In this document: positions 8,706 through 17,223 of the stretch, in pieces | Numbering within the stretch: position 1 is the first letter of the stretch | Layout: every line of letters begins with the position of its first letter | From: JAYQUR01 sp038133505 | GTDB taxonomy: Bacteria > Pseudomonadota > Alphaproteobacteria > MPNO01 > UBA830 | NCBI GenBank assembly: GCA_038133505.1 | Contig: JAYPTI010000004.1 | Span: forward strand, 1-50,054 | Length of the DNA stretch: 50,054 bases | Direction: 5' to 3' | Notes under the pieces: generated by a model | Seen by the model: the letters and a program-made list of their open reading frames with translations, nothing else | The model's database searches: none | Told to the model about the DNA's origin: nothing | Position numbers and translations under genes: made by a program

Positions 8706-9352
8706 GCGTCCTGATAGACGTCGTCGTCATCGTCGTCGTAGTCCGGTTCCGGATCGGCCGGGGTGGGACCGCGATTGATCGGACGGCGGACGACGGCCGG
8801 CATCTCGTCGACTTCGCGCCGGTTTTCGCGGGCGATGTCCTTCGCGAGATTCTGCAGTTCGACGAACGTGTCTGCCTGGCGGCGCAGCTCGTCGGCGGCC
8901 ATCGGGGGCTGTGCCCGGAAGGTGCTGACGACGGAAACGCGCACGCCGCGGCGCTGGACTGCCTCGACGAGGCGCCGGAAGTCGCCGTCGCCGGAAAACA
9001 GGACGGCATGGTCGATATGGGACGCCATTTCGAGCATGTCGATCGCGAGCTCGATGTCCATGTTGCCCTTGACCTTGCGGCGGCCCGACGCGTCGGTATG
9101 CTCTTTCAGCGGCTTGGTCACCATCGTGTAGCCGTTGTAGTCCAGCCAGTCGATCAGCGGCCGGATCGGCGAATATTCCTGATCTTCCGCCAGCGCCGTG
9201 TAATAGAAGGCGCGGACCAGATGTCCGCTCTTCCGGAAGAGGTCGAGAAGGTTCTTGTAATCTATATCGAATCCGAGGGAACTCGCTGCCGAATAGAGAT
9301 TCGGGCCGTCGATAAACAACGCAATGCGCTCGTTACTATCGAAATGCATCAT
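8702..9352 (-). CDS. NYN domain (LabA/DUF88 family) putative ribonuclease
   Basis: A PIN-like NYN domain fills residues ~8-160: LFIDGPNLY, KGNMDIELAIDM and LFSGDGDF carry the aspartates expected to bind metal in the nuclease site. The C-terminus is disordered and ends in a run of six aspartates. Relatives are thought to process RNA. The gene leads a two-gene unit with the uracil-DNA glycosylase. The ATG is preceded by CGGAG. The acidic tail is unusual in charge and may mimic nucleic acid or mediate protein contact; that is inference. Confidence 0.88.
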   Translation of the reverse strand: MMHFDSNERIALFIDGPNLYSAASSLGFDIDYKNLLDLFRKSGHLVRAFYYTALAEDQEYSPIRPLIDWLDYNGYTMVTKPLKEHTDASGRRKVKGNMDIELAIDMLEMASHIDHAVLFSGDGDFRRLVEAVQRRGVRVSVVSTFRAQPPMAADELRRQADTFVELQNLAKDIARENRREVDEMPAVVRRPINRGPTPADPEPDYDDDDDDVYQDA

Positions 9353-9490
9353 CTCCGAAGTCCGTTGTGTATGAGTCGTGTATCCGCTGCCTCAATAAGG
9401 CACGTTCGCCGTTAACATTCGCATTCGGGAACTGGGCGCATAAATATAGCATTTCCATTATATGTCAAAGCTTTGCGGCATGGGTGAAGG

Positions 9491-10000
9491 ATGAAGATCG
9501 TCGCGATCGGCTCGAATTTGGAGCTTCCGGGCATCGGCGGGCCCGCCGTGGTCTGCGCGGCGGCGCTCGAGCGCCTCGACACGGCCGGCGTCACCGTTTC
9601 GGCGCGGTCCGGCTGGTATCGCAGCGCCCCCGTGCCGGCCTCCGACCAGCCCGATTTCATCAACGGCATCCTGTCCGTCTCCTGGGAGGCCGGCCCGGAG
9701 TCCCTGATGGCGAAACTTCATGAAATCGAAGGGGAATTCGGCCGTATTCGGTCGGTTCCCAACGCCGCCCGGACCCTCGATCTCGATCTGATCGACTATG
9801 ACGGCATGGTTCGAGAGGGGCCGGGGTCGCCGGTGCTGCCGCATCCGCGGATGAGGGGGCGGGCGTTCGTGCTGATGCCGCTGTCGGAGCTTGCGCCCGG
9901 ATGGCGGCACCCCGTCGACGGGGCGCCGGTGGCGACGTTGCTGGCCGCGCTGCCGCCCGGGCAGGAATGTGTCCGGACGGAGCCCGCGGACCGCGGCTAA
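9491..10000 (+). CDS. folK: 2-amino-4-hydroxy-6-hydroxymethyldihydropteridine diphosphokinase
   Basis: Transfers pyrophosphate from ATP to the pterin in folate synthesis. The 169-residue protein has the GSNLE start, the S/WYRSAPV segment, the ATP/metal motif RTLDLDLIDYD and the C-terminal LPHPRMRGRAFVLMPL motif. Length is normal. The ATG follows GAAGG after a short spacer. folB and folP are not adjacent, so it seems to be a stand-alone gene ahead of rpoZ. Confidence 0.95.
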   Translation: MKIVAIGSNLELPGIGGPAVVCAAALERLDTAGVTVSARSGWYRSAPVPASDQPDFINGILSVSWEAGPESLMAKLHEIEGEFGRIRSVPNAARTLDLDLIDYDGMVREGPGSPVLPHPRMRGRAFVLMPLSELAPGWRHPVDGAPVATLLAALPPGQECVRTEPADRG

Positions 10001-10014
10001 CCGCTTATGAATTC

Positions 10015-10043
10015 TTGCTTTTGCCGTCCGAAAACCTTATATA
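10015..10043 (+). promoter_or_regulatory. Candidate rpoZ promoter
   Basis: TTGCTT (10015-10020) and TATATA (10038-10043) are separated by 17 nt, in a short AT-rich break between folK and rpoZ, 32 nt ahead of the rpoZ start. The -35 matches only its TTG half. Confidence 0.45.
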
Positions 10044-10075
10044 CCCGCCATTCCCGAAGCAGGAGATTTTGACAG

Positions 10076-10498
10076 ATGGCCCGCGTTACCGTCGAAGATT
10101 GCGTATTGAAGGTCCCGAACCGGTTCAAACTCGTGATGATGGCCGCCCAGCGGTCGCGCGAGCTTTCGGTCGGCGGGGAGCTGACGGTCGATCGCGACAA
10201 CGACAAGAACCCCGTCGTGGCGCTGCGCGAAATCGCCGACGAGACCATCGGTATCGACAATCTCGAAAATTCCATCGTCGAGGGTCTGCAGCGGAATCTC
10301 GACGTCGACGAGTTGATCGAGGAAGACGACGAAATGCTCAGCGTGACCGACGCGCTGACCGAGCTTGCAAACCTCGTCGATACCAGCAATTCCGGAGACA
10401 CGGCCGAGGCCGCGCCGGAGGAATCCGACGACGACACGCCCGATATCGGGGGCGTCTTCCAGGACGTCACCGAAGAGGACGTCGACAGGGACGTCTGA
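10076..10498 (+). CDS. rpoZ: DNA-directed RNA polymerase omega subunit
   Basis: Small subunit that helps assemble the beta' subunit of RNA polymerase. The 140-residue protein starts ARVTVEDC and continues NRFKLVMMAAQRSREL, the conserved omega core, then KNPVVALREIA. The C-terminal third is a long acidic tail (many Asp/Glu), as found in alphaproteobacterial omega proteins. AGGAG lies ten bases before the ATG. It is followed by the (p)ppGpp enzyme gene, the same pairing as rpoZ-spoT in many proteobacteria; omega is part of the ppGpp site on the polymerase in E. coli. Confidence 0.97.
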   Translation: MARVTVEDCVLKVPNRFKLVMMAAQRSRELSVGGELTVDRDNDKNPVVALREIADETIGIDNLENSIVEGLQRNLDVDELIEEDDEMLSVTDALTELANLVDTSNSGDTAEAAPEESDDDTPDIGGVFQDVTEEDVDRDV

Positions 10499-10583
10499 CC
10501 TCGGACGGAGGGCGAATGGACCGTCCGGACAAGCCCTTTCCGAAGACTGTAACTGACCGCCGTTTCCGGCGGCGGCACTCCTC

Positions 10584-12751
10584 GTGATACGCCAGTACGA
10601 ACTGGTCGAGCGCATTCGCGGCTACGATCCGAACGCGGACGAGGAGGCGCTGAACCGCGCCTACGTCTTCTCAATGAAGGCGCACGGCTCGCAGATGCGG
10701 GCGTCGGGCGATCCCTATTTCTCGCATCCCGTCGAGGTTGCCGGCATCCTGACGCATTACCGTCTCGATACGGCGTCGATCGTCACCGCGCTGCTGCACG
10801 ATACGGTCGAGGATACCGTGGCGACGATCGACGAGATCGGCGCGCATTTCGGGAACGAGGTCGCGCGTCTGGTCGACGGCGTCACCAAGCTGTCGAAACT
10901 CGAGCTTCAGTCGCGCGATACGCAGCAGGCCGAGAATTTTCGAAAGCTTCTGCTCGCGATTTCCGAGGACATCCGCGTCCTGCTGGTGAAGCTCGCGGAC
11001 CGTCTGCACAACATGCGGACGCTCCACTACATCAAGGCACCGGAGAAGCGCGCGCGGATCGCCCGCGAAACCATGGAAATATATGCGCCGCTCGCCGAGC
11101 GGATCGGTATCCAGGAAATCAAGGAAGAGCTCGAGGACCTCGCGTTTCGAGAGCTGTACCCGCAGGCGGCGGAATCGATCGCAAGCCGCCTCGATTTCTT
11201 GCGCGAGCAGGCTGACGACATCGTCTCGCGGGTCTCGGATGAGATAAACCGGACGCTGAGCGAGGCGGGAATAGAGGCCTGGATATCGGGGCGCGCCAAG
11301 CGGCCGGTCTCGATCTGGCGCAAGATGCAGAGAAAGAACGTCGAGTTCGAACAGCTTACCGACATCATCGCCTTCCGCGTGGTCGTGGCTTCGATCGAGG
11401 ACTGCTACAAGGCGCTCGGCGTGGTCCACACGCGCTACCGCGTGATCCCCGGAGAGTTCGACGACTACATCTCGACGCCGAAGCTGAACGGATACCAGTC
11501 GCTGCACACCGCCGTCATCGGGCCGGAAATGCGCCGCATCGAAATCCAGATCCGCACGACGCAGATGCACGAGGTCGCCGAACTCGGCGTTGCGGCGCAT
11601 TGGCAGTACAAGCAGGGCGCCGCGCTGACGGAAGGCAAGAACTATCACTGGGTGCGCCAGCTTCTCGACATTCTGGAAAGCGCCACCAATCCGGACGAGT
11701 TTTTCGAGCACACCAAGCTCGAGATGTTTCCCGACCAGGTGTTCTGCTTCACGCCCAAGGGCGAGATCATTTCGCTGCCGCAGGGCGCGACCGTTATCGA
11801 TTTCGCCTACGCCGTGCATTCCGAGATCGGCGACCGCTGCATCGGCGCGCGCATCAACGGAAAGATGCAACCGTTGCGCTCCGAGCTTAAGAACGGCGAC
11901 CAGGTCGAGGTGGTCACGTCGGCGAACGGCACGCCGTCGCCGCTGTGGGAACAGTGGGTCGTCACCGGCAAGGCGCGGGCGCGCATCCGCCGCTATGTGC
12001 GGGGCGAGCAGCGCGAGGAATTCATGCAGCTCGGCCGCGCCATGCTCGATCGCGCGCTGCGCGAGGCCGGATACACCCAGTATTTCGAGCCGGCCCCGGA
12101 AGTGCTCGAAAAATTCGGCGCTGCGGACGCGGACGATCTCATCTCCGCGATCGGGCGGGGCGACGTCATCGTTTCCGACGTGCTCTACGAGGGACTGCCG
12201 GAGGAATTCCGAAAGAGTGTCCGCCGGTCCACGGGATCGGGCGACAACGGCAACGTGGTCCGGTTTCCCGGGGCCGACGACGACGGCGGTGTGCCGCCGA
12301 TTCCCATCCGCGGCCTGACCCCCGGCATGGCGATCCATTACGCGAACTGCTGCCATCCCCTGCCGGGCGACCGCATCGTCGGAATCCTGACCGCGGGCAA
12401 GGGCGTTTCGATCCATATCCGCGACTGCGAAACGCTCGAAAGTTTCGCCGACACGCCGGAGCGCTGGGTCGACGTGGCGTGGGATNNNNNNNNNNCCCCG
12501 AGACCCCCGAAACGCATGTCGGGCGGATCAATCTCGTCGTCGCCAACGAGCGCGGCACGCTCGGGGCGTTGACGACCGTCATTGCCAAGAACCTTGGTAA
12601 TATCAACAATCTACGGATCACGAACCGGTCCGAAGACTTCTTCGAGATGGTCGTCGATATCGAGGTCGAGGACTCGCGCCACATCAACGACATCATCGCC
12701 GCGCTTCGGGCGACTCCGGAAATAAGCTCCGTGGACCGGGCGCGGGGATGA
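10584..12751 (+). CDS. rsh: RelA/SpoT family (p)ppGpp synthetase/hydrolase, interrupted by an assembly gap
   Basis: Makes and degrades the alarmone (p)ppGpp. Domains in order: HD hydrolase (about residues 30-190, with H72-D73 in HDTVEDT and the later KLADRLHNMRTL), nucleotidyltransferase synthetase (~220-350, with EIQIRT and AAHWQYK), TGS (~380-440), a zinc-finger-like NCCHPLPGD segment and a C-terminal ACT domain. The GTG start at 10584 fits the family (IRQYELVERI). The acidic motif in the synthetase is E291-F-D-D, not the RxKD usually given for two-activity enzymes. Ten Ns at 12486-12495 shift the frame; the ACT part resumes in another frame right after them, so the missing stretch is not ten bases long. 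Confidence 0.93.
12486..12495. other. Assembly gap of ten N within rsh
   Basis: A placeholder run of ten N. The frame before it (VDVAWD) and after it (ETPETHVGRINLVV) differ by one base, so the true length must leave remainder 2 on division by 3 (11 or 14, for example). Confidence 0.97.
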
Positions 12752-12799
12752 CCGCTATGCTGTCGACGCGAACGGTTTCTGAACGGTAGCGGGGTACCG

Positions 12800-13558
12800 A
12801 TGGAAAAACGTTATCTGCGCCTTGGCGTGAACATCGATCATGTCGCGACGATCCGGAACGCGCGGGGCGGGCCGCATCCGGATCCCGTGCGTGCAGCTCG
12901 TGCGGCAGCGGCCGCCGGCGCCGACGGCATCACCGCGCATCTCCGCGAGGACCGCCGGCATATGACCGACGACGATATCGCGAGACTGGTCGGCGGTATC
13001 GACCTGCCGCTCAATCTCGAGATGGCGGCGACCGACGAGATGCTCGAAATCGCCCTGCGCCATGGGCCTCACGCGGCGTGCATCGTTCCCGAGAAACGCC
13101 AGGAGCGGACGACCGAGGGCGGCCTCGATGCGGTCCGCGGGCACAACCATCTGGCGCCGTTCGTCCGCCGGCTTGGCGAGGCGGGCATCCGCGTCTCGCT
13201 CTTCATCGAACCCGACCCGGCGCAGATCGACGCGGCCAAATCGCTGGGCGCGCCGGTCGTCGAACTGCATACCGGCGCATACTGCGAAGCGGAGGGTGAG
13301 GCGCGGGACGCGCAGTTCGAGCGGATCGCGACGGCGGCAGCCCACGCCGAGGCGCTCGGGATCGAATGCCACGCCGGCCATGGGCTGAGTTTCGACACCG
13401 TCGCACCCGTCGCGGCGATCCCGACGCTGGTCGAGCTCAATATCGGACATTTCCTGATCGGCGAGGCCATATTCGGCGGGCTGGAAAGCGCGATCCGGCG
13501 CATGCGGGCCCTGATGGACAAGGCCAGGGCGTCCGCCCACGGGGAGCGCAGCGCCTGA
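12800..13558 (+). CDS. pdxJ: Pyridoxine 5'-phosphate synthase
   Basis: Joins 3-amino-2-oxopropyl phosphate and deoxyxylulose 5-phosphate to give pyridoxine phosphate, the last ring-forming step of the DXP-dependent B6 pathway. The 252-residue barrel shows LGVNIDHVATIRNARGG at the start, HLREDRRH, NLEMAAT, ELHTGAYC and CHAGHGL, all strongly conserved. It lies 48 nt after rsh and 22 nt before acpS, the standard alphaproteobacterial order. Confidence 0.97.
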   Translation: MEKRYLRLGVNIDHVATIRNARGGPHPDPVRAARAAAAAGADGITAHLREDRRHMTDDDIARLVGGIDLPLNLEMAATDEMLEIALRHGPHAACIVPEKRQERTTEGGLDAVRGHNHLAPFVRRLGEAGIRVSLFIEPDPAQIDAAKSLGAPVVELHTGAYCEAEGEARDAQFERIATAAAHAEALGIECHAGHGLSFDTVAPVAAIPTLVELNIGHFLIGEAIFGGLESAIRRMRALMDKARASAHGERSA

Positions 13559-13580
13559 GCGATTCTGCTACTCTGCGCCC

Positions 13581-13988
13581 ATGATAATCGGCATCGGCAG
13601 CGATCTGATCGACATTCGGCGGGTCGAGCGTACGCTCGAGCGTTTCGGCGAGCGTTTCACCGCCCGTTGTTTCACCGACGTGGAGCGCGAGAAGAGCGAT
13701 CGCCGTCGCTTGCGCGCGGAGAGCTACGCCAAGCGTTATGCCGCCAAGGAGGCGTGTTCGAAAGCGCTGGGAACCGGCTTCCGCAAGGGGGTGTTCTGGC
13801 GCGATCTCGGCGTCGTGAACCTGCCGGGCGGAAAGCCCACGATGGCGCTGACGGGCGGGGCCTTGCTGCGTCTGCAGGAGATCACGCCCGACGGCATGGA
13901 AGCGAAAATCGACCTGACGATCACTGACGAACCGCCGATCGCACAGGCACTGGTGATTATTACTGCAGTTCCGGCGGGCTCCCCTTGA
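13581..13988 (+). CDS. acpS: Holo-[acyl-carrier-protein] synthase
   Basis: Attaches the 4'-phosphopantetheine arm of CoA to apo-ACP for fatty acid synthesis. The 135-residue protein carries the family motifs IIGIGSDLIDIRRVE (metal-binding Asp) and KRYAAKEACSKALGTG (metal and CoA binding). Length is normal. It sits between pdxJ and lepB in the housekeeping run. Confidence 0.96.
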   Translation: MIIGIGSDLIDIRRVERTLERFGERFTARCFTDVEREKSDRRRLRAESYAKRYAAKEACSKALGTGFRKGVFWRDLGVVNLPGGKPTMALTGGALLRLQEITPDGMEAKIDLTITDEPPIAQALVIITAVPAGSP

Positions 13989-14040
13989 CACCCCCGGGCA
14001 ACCGGCCCAAAACCCGCGCCATATCTGGAACAGACGCGCA

Positions 14041-14781
14041 ATGACAGCTAAGAAATCCGGCGGCCTCTGGGAGACGCTCAAGACGCTCATCTACGCCGTG
14101 CTGATTGCGCTGGTAATCCGGACGGTGGCGTTCGAGCCCTTCAACATCCCGTCCGGCTCGATGATCCCGACGTTGCTGGTTGGCGACTACCTGTTCGTCT
14201 CGAAGTACTCATACGGCTACAGCCGGCATTCGCTGCCGCTCAGCCTGCCGGTCATCCCGGGCAGGATTTTCAGCTCGCTGCCGGAGCGGGGAGACGTCGC
14301 GGTCTTCAAGCTGCCCAAGGACAACCGGACCGACTACATCAAGCGGATCGTCGGCCTGCCGGGCGACAAGATCCAGGTGCGCCGCGGCCGCCTGTTCATC
14401 AACGGCGAGCTGGTGCCGCGCAACAAGATCGACCCGTACGCGACGCTCGGCCGGTTCGGCACCACCAGGCAGATCGCTCAATACATCGAAACCCTTCCGG
14501 GTGGGGCGGAGCACCGCATCATCGAGCAGTCGGACGGCGACCGGCTCGACAACACCGGCGTCTACACGGTGCCGCCGCGGCATGTCTTCGCGATGGGCGA
14601 CAACCGGGACGACTCCCTCGACAGCCGCGTGCTGTCGGAGGTCGGCTTCATCCCGATCGAAAACCTCGTCGGCCGGGCGGAGTTCATCTTCTTCTCGCAC
14701 AATTCGTCGGCCTACATCTGGGAAGTCTGGAAATGGCCGGGTGCGATCCGCTGGTCGCGGCTGTTCCAGTCCATCGATTGA
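14041..14781 (+). CDS. lepB: Signal peptidase I
   Basis: Membrane serine protease that removes signal peptides from exported proteins. One N-terminal transmembrane segment (about residues 14-30) is followed by the catalytic serine S40 in PSGSM and the general base K101 in YIKRIVGLPGD; box E is GDNRDDSLDSR. The 246-residue length is typical. The reading frame stops 17 nt before rnc, as in other alphaproteobacteria, where lepB and rnc are transcribed together. Confidence 0.97.
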   Translation: MTAKKSGGLWETLKTLIYAVLIALVIRTVAFEPFNIPSGSMIPTLLVGDYLFVSKYSYGYSRHSLPLSLPVIPGRIFSSLPERGDVAVFKLPKDNRTDYIKRIVGLPGDKIQVRRGRLFINGELVPRNKIDPYATLGRFGTTRQIAQYIETLPGGAEHRIIEQSDGDRLDNTGVYTVPPRHVFAMGDNRDDSLDSRVLSEVGFIPIENLVGRAEFIFFSHNSSAYIWEVWKWPGAIRWSRLFQSID

Positions 14782-14797
14782 CAGTGGCGCGCCCGTC

Positions 14798-15478
14798 ATG
14801 ACACAGGCGCCGGGCCATCCCCTCGAAGACGTTCTCGCCTACCGGTTCGCCAATCCCGGCCTGCTTGCCCGGGCGCTGACCCACACCAGCCGAAAACAGA
14901 AACGGGGCGATCCGAGTTACGAACGCCTGGAGTTCCTCGGCGACCGGGTTCTCGGCCTGCTGGTCGCGGAATTGCTGATGGAGCGGTTTCCCGACGCACC
15001 GGAGGGAAAACTGGCGCCGCGGCTCGCTGCGCTGGTAAGCGGCCGCACGCTCGCCGGACTCGCGCGGGCGCTCGATCTTGCCTCGCACGTAAAGGTTGGG
15101 CCGGGAGAGGACGTCGCCGGAACGCACGAGCGCGACTCCGTCCTCGCCGACTGTCTCGAAGCGGTGATCGGTGCGATGTACCGCGACGGCGGGCTGGACG
15201 CGGCGCGCGGTTTCGTTGCCGCGCAATGGACGCAGCTTATCGAGGACGTCGAACCGGGTGTGGCAAAGACCGACTTGCAGGAGTGGCTGCAGAAGCGCGG
15301 ATTGCCGCTGCCGGCCTACGAAGTCGTGGAACGAACGGGGCCCGCGCATGCGCCCGAATTCACGATCGAGCTGACGGTAAGCGGGCGCGACCCGGTCCGC
15401 GCCTCGGGGTCTTCGAAACGCGAGGCGGAGCAGGCGGCCGCGGCCACGATGCTCGAGCTGATCGGAAACGAAGCATGA
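14798..15478 (+). CDS. rnc: Ribonuclease III
   Basis: Cleaves double-stranded RNA, including rRNA precursors. The RNase III domain has the signature ERLEFLGDRVL near residue 45 and the second acidic pair in HERDSVLADCLEAVIGA; the C-terminal double-stranded RNA-binding domain ends in SSKREAEQAAAATMLELI. The 226-residue form starts at ATG 14798, which gives the usual N-terminus; the frame is open further upstream only as an antiphase shadow of lepB. The TGA overlaps the ATG of era by four bases. Confidence 0.96.
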   Translation: MTQAPGHPLEDVLAYRFANPGLLARALTHTSRKQKRGDPSYERLEFLGDRVLGLLVAELLMERFPDAPEGKLAPRLAALVSGRTLAGLARALDLASHVKVGPGEDVAGTHERDSVLADCLEAVIGAMYRDGGLDAARGFVAAQWTQLIEDVEPGVAKTDLQEWLQKRGLPLPAYEVVERTGPAHAPEFTIELTVSGRDPVRASGSSKREAEQAAAATMLELIGNEA

Positions 15479-16386
15479 CGGAGGGCGGGGAAACGACTCG
15501 CTGCGGGTTCGTCGCGCTCTTGGGCGCGCCGAACGCCGGCAAGTCGACGCTGATGAACGCAATGGTCGGCGCCAAGGTGTCCATCGTCACGCCGAAGGTG
15601 CAGACCACCCGGACGCGCATCCTCGGCGTCGCGATGGCGGGCGACACGCAGATGGTGTTCGTCGACACGCCGGGCATCTTCCAGCCGAGGCGCCGGCTCG
15701 ACCGCGCGATGGTCGCCGCCGCCTGGGGCGGGGCCGCCGATGCGGACGTCGTCGCCGTTCTGATCGACGCCAAGGCGGGTGTCGACGGCAATACACGGCG
15801 CATTCTCGACGGGCTGAAGGACAACGGGCGGCGCGCGATCTGCGTTCTCAACAAGATCGATACGGTCCGCCGCGACAGCCTGCTGGCGCTGACCGAAAGG
15901 CTGAATGCGGAGAACCTGTTCGACGAGTTCTTCATGATCTCCGCGCTCAACGGCGACGGAGTCGATGACCTGAAGACGGCGCTCTCCGCCAAACTGCCCG
16001 AGGGGCCGTGGCATTTCCCCGACGACCAGCTGTCCGACATGAACGACCGGCTGTTCGCCGCCGAGATCACGCGCGAGAAGCTGTTTCTCAATTTGCATCA
16101 GGAACTACCCTACGCGCTGACCGTCGAGACGGAGACGTGGGAGCCGTTCGAGGACGGCAGCGTCAAGATCGAGCAGGTCATCTACATCGAGCGCGACAGC
16201 CAGAAGGGCATCGTGCTGGGGAAGGGCGGCGAGCGTATCAAGCGCATCCGCACGCTCGCGCAGGAGGAGCTGCGCGAGGTGCTGGGACGCGGCGTGCATC
16301 TGTACCTGTTCGTGAAGGTGCGCGAGAACTGGGGCGACGACCCGGAACGCTATCGCGACTGGGGTCTCGATTTCTCCAGCGAATGA
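15475..16386 (+). CDS. era: GTPase Era
   Basis: GTPase that binds the 3' end of 16S rRNA and helps mature the 30S subunit. G1 is GAPNAGKST, G3 is DTPG, G4 is NKID and G5 is ISAL; the C-terminal KH domain contains GIVLGKGGERIKRI. The 303-residue protein starts at an ATG that overlaps the rnc stop (ATGA), so the two are co-translated. The frame is also open upstream, but residues there belong to a shadow of rnc. recO follows after 13 nt. Confidence 0.97.
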   Translation: MTEGGETTRCGFVALLGAPNAGKSTLMNAMVGAKVSIVTPKVQTTRTRILGVAMAGDTQMVFVDTPGIFQPRRRLDRAMVAAAWGGAADADVVAVLIDAKAGVDGNTRRILDGLKDNGRRAICVLNKIDTVRRDSLLALTERLNAENLFDEFFMISALNGDGVDDLKTALSAKLPEGPWHFPDDQLSDMNDRLFAAEITREKLFLNLHQELPYALTVETETWEPFEDGSVKIEQVIYIERDSQKGIVLGKGGERIKRIRTLAQEELREVLGRGVHLYLFVKVRENWGDDPERYRDWGLDFSSE

Positions 16387-16399
16387 GCTGGATGCCCTT

Positions 16400-17137
16400 A
16401 TGAACTGGTCGGACGAGGGCATCGTGCTGTCGGCGCGCAAGCACGGCGAAAGCGCCGCCATCGTCACGCTGATGACTCGCGATCACGGCCGCCACGCCGG
16501 GCTGGTGCGGGGCGGGGCCGGCTCGCGCGCCCGCGGGCTCTATCAGACCGGCAATCTGCTCTCGGCCGACTGGCGCGCACGCCTCAGCGAACATCTCGGC
16601 ACTTACACGTGCGAGCTGGTAAGGCCCTATGCGGCGGGGCTGCTGACCGAGCGTCTGCCGCTCCGTGCGCTCGCGTCTGCTGCCGCTCTCGTCGAACGCC
16701 TGCTGCCGGAGCGGGCGCCGCATCCCGAGACATACGAGAATCTCATTCGCCTGATCGAGGTGCTGACCGGCGGCAACGGCTGGCTGACGGCCTACGTTCA
16801 CTGGGAACTCGATCTGCTGGGCGATCTCGGGTATGGGCTCGATCTCTCCTGCTGTGCGGCGACAGGCTCGACAGAGGATTTGGTGTACGTCTCGCCGCGG
16901 ACGGGTTGCGCCGTCTCGGCCGGGGCAGGGGCGCCATACCGTGAGAAGCTGCTTGCCCTGCCGGCCTTCGTTACGAGCGAGACGGTTTCGCCCGACGCTG
17001 CTGCCGTTCTCGACGGCTTGCGGCTGACCGGCCATTTCCTGGAGCGCTGCGCGAAGGAAGCAGACGCCGGAGACCTGCCCGACGCGCGGGGACGGTTCAT
17101 GGAGGGAATCCGGCGCTCCGCCGCCGGTGCGGCCTGA
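16400..17137 (+). CDS. recO: DNA repair protein RecO
   Basis: RecFOR-pathway mediator that helps load RecA on single-stranded DNA coated by SSB. The N-terminal OB fold is visible (DEGIVLSARKHGESAAIVTLMT, then GRHAGLVRG), followed by an alpha-helical domain with HWELDLLGDLGYGLDL. In many RecO proteins a four-cysteine zinc site follows; here only CC is seen at that place (LSCCAATG) and another cysteine further on, so the zinc site appears reduced. Length (245) is normal. Follows era, as in related genomes. Confidence 0.94.
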   Translation: MNWSDEGIVLSARKHGESAAIVTLMTRDHGRHAGLVRGGAGSRARGLYQTGNLLSADWRARLSEHLGTYTCELVRPYAAGLLTERLPLRALASAAALVERLLPERAPHPETYENLIRLIEVLTGGNGWLTAYVHWELDLLGDLGYGLDLSCCAATGSTEDLVYVSPRTGCAVSAGAGAPYREKLLALPAFVTSETVSPDAAAVLDGLRLTGHFLERCAKEADAGDLPDARGRFMEGIRRSAAGAA

Positions 17138-17155
17138 CGCCGGGCAGGGTGATTC

Positions 17156-17164
17156 TGGTATAAA
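17156..17164 (+). promoter_or_regulatory. Extended -10 element, candidate parC promoter
   Basis: TGGTATAAA gives a TGn extension and a -10 (TATAAA, 17159-17164) close to consensus. A weak -35 (CTGACG, 17134-17139) overlaps the recO stop. It lies about 60 nt before the parC ATG. Confidence 0.4.
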
Positions 17165-17223
17165 TCCGGGTGTTCTGCGCGCCATCGGGGCGCCGGGCGC
17201 CGCGTTAGCCGGAGACGAATTCC

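Noticed and set aside
13985..14025. TTGACA at 13985-13990 as a promoter of lepB
   Set aside because: No -10 at 16-18 nt; CATATC is 29 nt away, and the lepB gene is otherwise in a tight operon.
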